From assembly GCF_014698995.1 (NCBI RefSeq), contig NZ_JACWZZ010000002.1:558001-622000 (forward strand): a stretch of 64,000 nt of DNA, read 5' to 3'. The position numbers and the translations under genes were made by a program. Source of the stretch: Hymenobacter duratus. Its GTDB lineage: Bacteria; Bacteroidota; Bacteroidia; Cytophagales; Hymenobacteraceae. Position 1 is the first letter of the stretch. Each line of letters starts with the position of its first letter. The notes under the pieces were generated by a model. It did not search any database. It was not told where the DNA came from and was given only the letters and a program-made list of their open reading frames with translations. This document shows, piece by piece, positions 32,587-40,158 of this stretch.

Positions 32587-33911
32587 GCAGCCTACTCGCT
32601 ACGCCTGCGGCCCCTGCGCACGTGCCCTGCCCAAGGTGTCGGCATGAGGTACCGTATTTCGACCAGCTGAACAGCGTTTTTTTCGTGTGCCCGGCGTGTC
32701 ACGCCTACTTCAAAGCGGAGGACAATACCGCGCTGGTAATGCTGGGCAAATTTGCGGGTGACCAGAAGCCCGTGCTGCACCCAGGGGCCCTAGGTACGTT
32801 GCGCGGGCAGCAATACCGGGTCATGGGCTTTATGCTGCGCAAAGAAAAAGAGGCGAGCTACCAGTGGCACGAGTATATGCTACGCCACGAGGAAACAGAC
32901 ATCTATGCCCAGCTGGCTATGTATGACGGCCATTGGATGCTGGTAGGCCCTGCCGGCCGCGACTATACTGTTTCCGGACAGGCCACCAGCCCCGGAGCCA
33001 CTATTCTGGACGAGGATACCACCTACGACATCTACAATTCCTACTCGCCGGATATTCTGTTTGCGGAAGGTGAGTTTGACTGGGATATCCGCGAGGACAG
33101 CAAACTCACGGTCACGGAATACATTGCGCCCCCTTACATGCTGGTGCGCGAGAAGCAGGGACACCAGGCGGCACAATGGTACAAGGGGCTGCACCTGGAG
33201 CCATCAGAAATAGCCGAAGGCTTTCAGGTGCCCAACCAGCGCATGCCCTTCCGTACGGGCGTGGGTGCTATTCAGCCGGCACCGGCTGAGAATTGGCCGG
33301 CCCTGCGTTCATTCAGCCTGAGCATGGCCCTGCTGGTCATTATTACGCAGCTGGCCCTGCTGTTCATCAAGCCCGAAAAACGGGTACTGCGGCAGGAATT
33401 CTCAACCGGCCGCGAAACCGTGCCGACCGGCGCCAGCGTGGAGGCGTTGGCTGCGGGCAGCAACCGGGTGCTGGTGTCGAAGTCGTTTGACATAGAAGGG
33501 CCGGCGGCGCTACAGTTTGAACTTACCTCGTCGCTGGCTAATCAGTGGCTGGAGGTACCCGTAACGCTGGTAAATGAGCGCACCGGCCAGAGCTACGAAT
33601 TCACCAAAAGCCTGGAGTTTTACTCGGGCGTAGAAGGCGGCGAAAGCTGGCGCGAAGGCTCCCAGGACCAGGAAGCAACGCTGGCAAACATTCCGACGGG
33701 CAAGTATCATCTTACGCTTTACCCCGTCACCGAAAACGGACAGGATCTGCCGCTACGGCTCGGTGTCAGCCAGCACACGCCGCTGCAGTCCAATGCGGTA
33801 GTGTTGCTGCTGCTGCTGGCGGTTTATCCCGTCATCCAGTACCTGCGTCGCTACTCGCACGAACACACCCGCTGGGCCAACAGCAGCTACGGCCCTCAGG
33901 ACGAATCTTAG
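32583..33911 (+). CDS. DUF4178 membrane protein with N-terminal zinc ribbon
   Basis: This is a 442-residue protein. A zinc-ribbon (CPRCRHEVPY then CPACHAY, residues 16-40) precedes two DUF4178-type beta domains (about 60-215), a membrane helix (about 250-270), an extracytoplasmic beta domain (about 275-390) and a second helix (about 395-415) with a basic tail. DUF4178 is known mainly from operons with SpeD/SpeE-like and DUF350 proteins; its biochemical role is unknown. It overlaps speD by four bases. Confidence 0.82.
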   Translation: MSSLLATPAAPAHVPCPRCRHEVPYFDQLNSVFFVCPACHAYFKAEDNTALVMLGKFAGDQKPVLHPGALGTLRGQQYRVMGFMLRKEKEASYQWHEYMLRHEETDIYAQLAMYDGHWMLVGPAGRDYTVSGQATSPGATILDEDTTYDIYNSYSPDILFAEGEFDWDIREDSKLTVTEYIAPPYMLVREKQGHQAAQWYKGLHLEPSEIAEGFQVPNQRMPFRTGVGAIQPAPAENWPALRSFSLSMALLVIITQLALLFIKPEKRVLRQEFSTGRETVPTGASVEALAAGSNRVLVSKSFDIEGPAALQFELTSSLANQWLEVPVTLVNERTGQSYEFTKSLEFYSGVEGGESWREGSQDQEATLANIPTGKYHLTLYPVTENGQDLPLRLGVSQHTPLQSNAVVLLLLLAVYPVIQYLRRYSHEHTRWANSSYGPQDES

Positions 33912-33931
33912 CCCTCTTACAGCACTGCCGC

Positions 33932-34114
33932 ATGAATTTTCTGCGCTCCTTACTTTCCATCCGTTACTACGTGCTGGTGGCGCTACTCGCTTACGGCGTG
34001 TTTGTGTGGGCTGGCCTCCGAGGCATACGCCTGCTCGGCGACGACAACGAAAATCCGGAAGGCACCCGCACTTCGGGCGCACGTGGCGGCCACGCGCGCT
34101 TTTATCACAAATAG
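33932..34114 (+). CDS. Single-helix small membrane protein in the polyamine operon
   Basis: This 60-residue protein has one hydrophobic helix (about 11-31, YYVLVALLAYGVFVWAGL) followed by a charged, Gly/Arg-rich tail ending GGHARFYHK. It is not a family I recognise. It fits the 20- and 18-base gaps between the DUF4178 and DUF350 genes and is in the same direction, so it is very likely translated. The Asp/Glu-then-Arg tail could be a docking segment. Confidence 0.6.
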   Translation: MNFLRSLLSIRYYVLVALLAYGVFVWAGLRGIRLLGDDNENPEGTRTSGARGGHARFYHK

Positions 34115-34132
34115 CGAATCACCCCCACTCGT

Positions 34133-34348
34133 ATGGAATACCTCAACTTCAAGCTCATTGCCTCCTCCATCATCTACTCGGTGCTGGGCATCGTGATTCT
34201 GGTCGTGTCGTTTGTTGTCATCGAAAAGCTCACGCCGCGCATGCTCTGGAAGGAAATTGTGGAAGAGCACAACACCGCCCTGGCTATTCTGGGAGCCGCT
34301 TTCATGATTGCCGTGGCCCTGATTATCAGCTCTGCCATTCATGGCTAA
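34133..34348 (+). CDS. DUF350 small membrane protein
   Basis: This 71-residue protein has two membrane helices (about 9-29 and 48-68) joined by KLTPRMLWKEIVEEHNTALAI (shown in part), which is the DUF350/YjfL pattern: helix, amphipathic linker with E-x-x-N-x-A, helix ending in a small-residue stretch (LIISSAIHG). The function is unknown; relatives sit next to polyamine and PspA-type membrane-stress genes. The coding region overlaps the following SpeE-like gene by eight bases. Confidence 0.85.
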   Translation: MEYLNFKLIASSIIYSVLGIVILVVSFVVIEKLTPRMLWKEIVEEHNTALAILGAAFMIAVALIISSAIHG

Positions 34349-35918
34349 TGCCACCACGGACGCGCCGCCCGCCGCGCCGGAGCGGGCCCGGCGCGGCACG
34401 GCGCGGCAGGATGCCCAGTCGGTGCTGCTGCTGGGGTCGGTGTTTGTGATTGCCACCTGCGGGCTGATTTACGAGCTGATTGCGGGCACGCTGGCCTCCT
34501 ACCTGCTCGGCGACTCAGTCACGCAATTTTCCACCATCATCGGGGCGTATCTGTTCTCGATGGGAGTGGGCTCGTGGCTGTCGCGCTATCTGGGCGGGGC
34601 GCTGCTGAAATGGTTTATCCGGCTCGAAATTCTGGTAGGCCTGGTGGGCGGCTTTTCGGCGCCACTGCTGTTCATATTGTTCGAGTATGTAGCGTCCTTC
34701 CGCCTGATTCTGTACGCACTGGTGGGCCTGACGGGCATACTGGTAGGCCTGGAAATTCCGCTGCTGATGCGCATCCTGGAAAACCGATTTGAGTTCAAGG
34801 ATTTGGTTTCCCGCGTGTTCACCTTCGACTACATTGGGGCGCTGCTGGCTTCGCTCATTTTTCCGCTGGTGCTGGTACCGCAGCTGGGCCTGATGCGGAC
34901 GTCGCTGCTGTTTGGAGCCCTGAACGTGGTGGTGGCCGCGGTGGCGCTGTACCGCTTTGCCGAAACCCGCCCCTACCGCCGCTCCTTCGCGGCCCTGATG
35001 GCCGCGGCGCTGCTGGCACTGGCTGTCACCTTCGGCTACGCCGGCCGCATCCAGCGCTACACCGAGACACTGGCATTTCAGGACCAGGTAATTTTTGCCA
35101 AAAGCACCATCTACCAGCGTATTGTGCTCACCAAAAACCAGCGCGAACTGCGCCTGTTTCTGAACGGCAACCTGCAGTTCAGCTCCCAGGACGAGTACCG
35201 CTACCACGAAGCGCTGGTACACCCCGCCATGCAGGCTCTGCCGAATGCGCGCCGGGTGCTGGTGCTGGGCGGCGGCGACGGGCTGGCCGTGCGGGAGCTG
35301 CTGAAATATCCGCAGCTGCAGCAGATTCGGCTGGTAGACCTCGACGCGGGCATGACTGAGCTGTTCAAGCAAAACCACCTCCTTACGGCGCTTAATCAAC
35401 GGTCCTTCTTCAACCCGAAGGTGCAGGTCGTCAACGGCGACGCCTACCAGTGGGTGCGCCAGGATACCACCCGCTACGACTGCCTGATTATCGACTTTCC
35501 GGACCCGGCCAACTATTCCATCGGCAAGCTATACTCGGCAGCCTTCTACCAGGAGCTGCACCGGCTGCTGGCGCCGGGCGGCAAGCTGGTAGTGCAGAGT
35601 ACCTCGCCGTACGTGGCGCGGCAGTCGTTCTGGTGCATCGCGCATACGCTGCAGGCGGCGGGGTTTCACACCATTCCCTACCACTGCTATGTACCGTCGT
35701 TTGGCGAATGGGGCTACGTGCTGGCTGGCGAAAACGGCCATTGGCGCCCCAACGCCGGGCCGTTGCCGCGCGGTCTGCGCTACGTCACGCCCGTCACCAT
35801 CCGCCAGATGCTGGATTTCCCGCCCGACATGGCTGAGGTGCCTACCGATATCAATCAGCTCAACAATCAGGCACTGGTGCGCTATTTTGAGGAAGACTGG
35901 GGCCCCTACGTGCATTAG
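34341..35918 (+). CDS. Membrane-fused spermidine synthase-like aminopropyltransferase
   Basis: This 525-residue protein has a polytopic N-terminal domain of about seven helices (28-235) fused to a spermidine-synthase fold (about 240-510). The catalytic part has YRYHEALVHPAM, the SAM-type nucleotide loop VLVLGGGDGLAVREL, the acidic VDLDAGM and IIDFPDPANYSIGKLYS, where the D-x-x-D-P loop takes the place of the usual D(S/D)-x-DP. It should transfer aminopropyl groups from decarboxylated SAM to an amine at the membrane surface. The amine is unknown, and the SpeD Cys loss raises doubt about the usual donor. It is translationally coupled to the DUF350 gene. Confidence 0.88.
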   Translation: MANATTDAPPAAPERARRGTARQDAQSVLLLGSVFVIATCGLIYELIAGTLASYLLGDSVTQFSTIIGAYLFSMGVGSWLSRYLGGALLKWFIRLEILVGLVGGFSAPLLFILFEYVASFRLILYALVGLTGILVGLEIPLLMRILENRFEFKDLVSRVFTFDYIGALLASLIFPLVLVPQLGLMRTSLLFGALNVVVAAVALYRFAETRPYRRSFAALMAAALLALAVTFGYAGRIQRYTETLAFQDQVIFAKSTIYQRIVLTKNQRELRLFLNGNLQFSSQDEYRYHEALVHPAMQALPNARRVLVLGGGDGLAVRELLKYPQLQQIRLVDLDAGMTELFKQNHLLTALNQRSFFNPKVQVVNGDAYQWVRQDTTRYDCLIIDFPDPANYSIGKLYSAAFYQELHRLLAPGGKLVVQSTSPYVARQSFWCIAHTLQAAGFHTIPYHCYVPSFGEWGYVLAGENGHWRPNAGPLPRGLRYVTPVTIRQMLDFPPDMAEVPTDINQLNNQALVRYFEEDWGPYVH

Positions 35919-35991
35919 TCAGGCAGCCAGGTAGCGCCGTTTGGCTCCTCTGGCTATACTCAACAGCCTTTTCAGCTTACCCTTTCACACG

Positions 35992-37671
35992 ATGCTGCCA
36001 CACAATTCTTCGCCCTTTCCAGCGCCCAGCCCCACTGACCTTAGCCGCCGGGACTTCCTGGCGCGGACTGGCATAGGTGTGGCCGGGCTGCTGCTGGGGC
36101 CGGGCGTATTGTTGGAAAGCTGCAGCCCGGCTGGCTCCGCCACCAGCCACATACAGGGCGGCCTGCGCGGTGCCGACCATGCCGTGGGGCACCTGCTGCG
36201 TACGCCCGGCCAATTGCCTGCTCCCAGCCAGGAGCTAAGCACTGACATCCTGATTGTGGGCGGCGGTGTGGCCGGGCTGGCAGCGCGGCGCGAGTTAGCC
36301 CGGCACGGCCACGAGCCGCTGCTGCTGGAGCTGGAAGCCCGGACAGGAGGTAACGCAGCCAGCGGCCAGAATCCTGTGTCGGCCTACCCATGGGGTGCTC
36401 ATTACCTGCCCGTGCCTGATGCGCGCAACCACGAGTTATTGGCTTTTCTGCGGGAATCGGGGGTCATTACAGGCGTTGATGAGGCTTCCGGCCAACCTAT
36501 CTATAACGAGTATCATCTTTGCCACGACCCCGAAGAACGGCTGCTGCTAAACGGCCATTGGCAGCAGGGGCTGGTGCCGGAAGTAGGGGTGCCGGCCGCC
36601 GACCGCGCTCAGATTACCCGTTTTTTCCGGGTCATTGGCGAGTTGAAGCAGGCACGGGGCACCGACGGGCGCGACGCCTTTGCCATTCCGCTCGACCATT
36701 CCTCCACCGATGTGCAGTTCCGCCGCCTCGACCAGCTGAGCTTCGCGGCCTACCTCGACCGGGAAGGATTTACGTCGCCCTACCTGCGCTGGTACCTCGA
36801 CTACAGCTGCCGCGACGACTATGGCGCTACAGCGGCGCAGGTATCGGCGTGGGCGGGCCTGCACTACTTTGCCGCTCGCAAGGGCCACGCCCACAATGCC
36901 ACCGCCACCGATGTCCTGACGTGGCCGGAAGGCAACGGCTTTCTGGTTGAGCAGCTGCGCCGCCAGGGCAAGGGCACCATTTTGCCGGGCACCGTGGCCT
37001 GCCAGCTGCAGGAAACGCCGGCAGGTGTGGAGGTGCTGGCCTACGATGCTTCAACCCGGCGCACGATACGCATTCGGGCACGACAGGTGCTGCTGGCCGT
37101 TCCTCATTTTGTGGCGCAGCGCCTGCTGGCCGGCATAGAAGGCACCACGCAACCAGCACAGCCCCTGCATCATGCGCCGTGGCTGGTAGCCAACCTCACA
37201 ATAAACGGATTACCGCAGGGCCCCGGCCAGCCGCTTTGCTGGGACAATGTGGGCTACGGCGGGGCTTCGGTAGGTTATGTCAATGCCAACCATCAGCACC
37301 TGAGCCTTTCAGCCGACGGGCCTAGGGTAATTACGCTATACTGGCCTCTTACCGATGCGCCGCCTGCTGTAGCCCGTCGCCAGGCCTACCAGACAACTTA
37401 CGCCGAGTGGCTGCCCCGAATTTTGGCTGAGCTGGAGCACCTGCACCCCGGCGCTACCCCGCACGTGCAGCGCGTGGAAGCCTGGGTATGGGGCCACGGT
37501 ATGGTGGCGCCCACTCCGGGTTTCCTCTGGGGCCCTGAACGCGCGAAGCTTGCCCAGCCTTTGCGGCAGCGCATTTTCTTCGCCCACTCCGATTACAGTG
37601 GCATGTCTATCTTCGAGGAGGCCTTTTACCAAGGCTTACGCGCCACCCACGAAATGCGGGCCGCCGTATGA
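35992..37671 (+). CDS. Tat-exported lipoprotein FAD oxidoreductase (amine-oxidase-like)
   Basis: From the ATG at 35992 this is 559 residues. The leader has a twin-arginine motif SRRDFL (18-23), a hydrophobic stretch and a lipobox LESC (C44), so it is predicted to be folded with FAD in the cytoplasm, exported and lipid-anchored. Next come the FAD motif DILIVGGGVAGLAARREL (90-95 region) and ELEARTGGNA, then NAD(P)-binding-8/amine-oxidase-type features. A flavin amine oxidase acting on a polyamine is an attractive guess given the neighbours, but other substrates are possible. Its stop overlaps the next start (ATGA). Confidence 0.82.
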   Translation: MLPHNSSPFPAPSPTDLSRRDFLARTGIGVAGLLLGPGVLLESCSPAGSATSHIQGGLRGADHAVGHLLRTPGQLPAPSQELSTDILIVGGGVAGLAARRELARHGHEPLLLELEARTGGNAASGQNPVSAYPWGAHYLPVPDARNHELLAFLRESGVITGVDEASGQPIYNEYHLCHDPEERLLLNGHWQQGLVPEVGVPAADRAQITRFFRVIGELKQARGTDGRDAFAIPLDHSSTDVQFRRLDQLSFAAYLDREGFTSPYLRWYLDYSCRDDYGATAAQVSAWAGLHYFAARKGHAHNATATDVLTWPEGNGFLVEQLRRQGKGTILPGTVACQLQETPAGVEVLAYDASTRRTIRIRARQVLLAVPHFVAQRLLAGIEGTTQPAQPLHHAPWLVANLTINGLPQGPGQPLCWDNVGYGGASVGYVNANHQHLSLSADGPRVITLYWPLTDAPPAVARRQAYQTTYAEWLPRILAELEHLHPGATPHVQRVEAWVWGHGMVAPTPGFLWGPERAKLAQPLRQRIFFAHSDYSGMSIFEEAFYQGLRATHEMRAAV

Positions 37672-38741
37672 AACCCTCCCTCCTGACACCGGAGCCCCAA
37701 GCCGCCAGTCGCCAGCCCTGGATTCGTTCGGCGGCGTTTGATGGGCTCTGGATTCTGGGGCCGCCGTTTCTGGCACTGCTGGCCGTGGTACTCGGGCCGT
37801 CTGTTTTTCGCACGTCTGCCCAGATGCCTGTCTGGGCCTGGGTAAGCCTGGTGGTGCTTATTGATGTAGCCCACGTCTACAGTACACTTTTTCGCACCTA
37901 CCTCGACCCGGTACGGCGGCAACGGTTCCGTACGCTGCTCTGGCTGGTACCGCTGGGCTGCTATGTGGCAGGGGTGGCGCTGCACTGGGTGGCCGGCCTG
38001 TGGTTTTGGCGGATGCTGGCGTACGCGGCGGTTTTTCATTTTGTGCGGCAGCAATACGGGTTCCTTCGCCTCTACTCCCGCCACGAAGCAGCGGCCGCCA
38101 CCAGCCACCACCTCGATGCAGTGCTGATCTATGCGGCAACTCTCTACCCATTGCTTTGGTGGCACCTGTCGTCCCCGCGCAACTTCAACTGGTTTGTAAC
38201 CGGCGACTTTGTGCAGTACGACTGGCCGGCGGCACGCGGGCTGCTGACAGGCCTATATGCAGCCCTGCTGCTAGCTTACGTGGTGAAGGAACTCCGCCAC
38301 TGGCGCCACACCCGCTACGTCAACCGGCCGCGCAATCTGCTGCTGCTGGGCACGGCGGCCTCATGGTATGTGGGCATCGTGCTGTTCAACGGCGACCTGG
38401 CTTTCACGCTGCTCAATGTAGTGGCGCACGGTATTCCATATCTGGCCCTTGTCTGGACGACCAGCCAGCCCCCTTCCTCCATCCCGGCCAAGGCCCGGCA
38501 CTGGTGGCAGGGACGCTATGGCATAGGCCTGTTTCTGGGGCTGTTGGGTGGGTTGGCTTATCTGGAAGAAGGTATCTGGGATGGGCTGGTATGGCGCGAA
38601 CATGCTGACGTCTTCGGCCTGTTTCAGCAGTTGCCTACCGTCTCCGATTCGCTGGCGCTAAGCCTACTGGTGCCCTTATTGGCCTTGCCGCAAGCCACGC
38701 ACTACGTGCTGGATGGCTTTATATGGCGGCGAAATTCCTGA
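37668..38741 (+). CDS. Polytopic membrane protein of unknown family, last gene of the polyamine operon
   Basis: This 357-residue protein has about eight hydrophobic segments. I cannot name the family. Membrane-embedded or membrane-edge histidines stand out: DVAHVYSTLFRTYLD, FHFVRQQYGFLRLY, VAHGIPYLALVW and THYVLDGFIW. Four spaced His-containing motifs with polar neighbours suggest a metal- or heme-binding membrane oxidoreductase, possibly an electron acceptor for the FAD protein, but this is a structural guess. It is coupled to that gene by a four-base overlap. Confidence 0.72.
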   Translation: MKPSLLTPEPQAASRQPWIRSAAFDGLWILGPPFLALLAVVLGPSVFRTSAQMPVWAWVSLVVLIDVAHVYSTLFRTYLDPVRRQRFRTLLWLVPLGCYVAGVALHWVAGLWFWRMLAYAAVFHFVRQQYGFLRLYSRHEAAAATSHHLDAVLIYAATLYPLLWWHLSSPRNFNWFVTGDFVQYDWPAARGLLTGLYAALLLAYVVKELRHWRHTRYVNRPRNLLLLGTAASWYVGIVLFNGDLAFTLLNVVAHGIPYLALVWTTSQPPSSIPAKARHWWQGRYGIGLFLGLLGGLAYLEEGIWDGLVWREHADVFGLFQQLPTVSDSLALSLLVPLLALPQATHYVLDGFIWRRNS

Positions 38742-38833
38742 GAAGCTGCCCTAAGTACAACGCTCCGTTTTTGAAGCAAAAAAAACCGGCATGGCATTTA
38801 CTTCTAAAACAGACAGATACTCTTGAAAAAGAA

Positions 38834-39112
38834 TCAGGCCACGCGGGCAAGCGGCCGTGCTACTTCAGCATCCAGAATTTCGACGATGAAGCCATGTTCC
38901 GGTGAATACGTTTTGCGGTACTGCACCACCAGCTGACGACCACGAGGAGAGGTGGCCTGTGTGAAGCACACTTCGCCATAGGCTTTTTCCTTCTCCAGAA
39001 AGGGTTGCAGCAATTGCACTGTCTGCAGAAATTCAGCGGGCAGCAACCCCTGCTGCTCCTGCAGCTTCACAGCACTAACCGGGTACAGAAAACGAGTGTT
39101 GAAGAGAATCAT
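38834..39112 (-). CDS. Small hypothetical protein
   Basis: This 92-residue protein begins MILFNTRFLYPVSAVKLQ, with an all-helical middle (EFLQTVQLLQPFLEKEKAYGE) and a beta-rich C-terminal half (GRQLVVQYRKTYSPEHGFI). No signal peptide or known domain is seen. A CCTCCT precedes the ATG, which is not a Shine-Dalgarno sequence. It is a solitary gene between the polyamine operon and the DUF6929-like gene. Confidence 0.55.
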   Translation of the reverse strand: MILFNTRFLYPVSAVKLQEQQGLLPAEFLQTVQLLQPFLEKEKAYGEVCFTQATSPRGRQLVVQYRKTYSPEHGFIVEILDAEVARPLARVA

Positions 39113-39234
39113 AGGAGGGTTTCAGGCCAAGAATGAACGCTGCTTTTCAACATTTATGCCCAGCACAAAATTCCCTTAGCCTACACTATTGCTCTTACCC
39201 CGGCCAGCCTGTTCTGCCCTGGTTCAGCCTCCTG

Positions 39235-40146
39235 CTACAATCGCACTTCTACCAGCACGGCAGTCGATCCACCCTGGTCGTCGTCCGTTACCAGTAGCAG
39301 CTCGTAGTGGTTGGTTCCAAGGGTTCGGCGCACGGCTACGCTTTCTACTTTGCCCCGGTATGGCTTGCCATCAGGCAGCTGCAGCAGCGCAAATGACGCC
39401 AACGAGGCAGCGGGAGTATCTGGGTTCAGCACGCCTACAAAACTGCCCAGCACGGCCCCATCAAGCACGGCATCAAGGGTGTCTTCCACGGAGGCTGTCA
39501 CAAACAGTTTGCCTGCATGAAACGAGGCCCCCGAGAAGCCGGCGGGCTTGCCCTCAATATGAGGCAGGCTGAAATGCTGCGCCTGCACCGGCGGCAGCTG
39601 CGGCGTGCGGTGGTGCAAATAGTCCAGCGTGGCAGGTAGCGGCAGCCGGAAGATGAAGTTGCCAGCCGCGGCGCCCACTGTCCGCTGAAACAGCAACAGC
39701 TCCGTAGGGCTGGCCGCAATAGCCTCCAGGTTCAGCGTGATGCCCGCCGGAAGCAACTCCCGCAGCCGTGTATACAACGGCCCCAGCGCCACCGGATACA
39801 CGGTAGCGCCCGACGGCCTCCCTCCCACTGGCACCCAGAAGCCGCCTTCCCGCGCCGCCGTTGCGCCCGACCCAAACACCAGCAGCCCCGTTTCGCCGGT
39901 GCGGGTATCGGTGAGGGCCGTCAGGCACTCCAGGTCGGGCTTGAGGGCCTTGGGAATACGGCCGGCGCTGAAATGAGCCGTATCAAACAGCGTGACAGTC
40001 TGGCCGGGCCGGAGCTCCGCCACCCCGAAACGGTACAGATACGGCGAGTCGTCGCCGATTACATACACCGTTTCGCCCAGGATTTCCACCCCCGAAGCCG
40101 ACGGCAGGTTCGGCAGGTCGAGCTGCCGGATGATGGTGGCGCGCAT
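39235..40146 (-). CDS. Hypothetical beta-propeller-like protein (DUF6929-like)
   Basis: This 303-residue protein has no signal peptide. It begins RQLDLPNLPSASGVEILG and goes on with strand-rich repeats (VYVIGDDSPYLYRF, ECLTALTDTRTGETGLLVFG, FSGASFHAGKLFVTASVED), a pattern like a six-bladed propeller. I recall such proteins as DUF6929, uncertainly. It follows the OmpA-family gene after 12 bases, so the two are cotranscribed; the cytoplasmic location contrasts with its exported neighbour. Confidence 0.65.
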   Translation of the reverse strand: MRATIIRQLDLPNLPSASGVEILGETVYVIGDDSPYLYRFGVAELRPGQTVTLFDTAHFSAGRIPKALKPDLECLTALTDTRTGETGLLVFGSGATAAREGGFWVPVGGRPSGATVYPVALGPLYTRLRELLPAGITLNLEAIAASPTELLLFQRTVGAAAGNFIFRLPLPATLDYLHHRTPQLPPVQAQHFSLPHIEGKPAGFSGASFHAGKLFVTASVEDTLDAVLDGAVLGSFVGVLNPDTPAASLASFALLQLPDGKPYRGKVESVAVRRTLGTNHYELLLVTDDDQGGSTAVLVEVRL

Positions 40147-40158
40147 TTTTTCTGGCTC

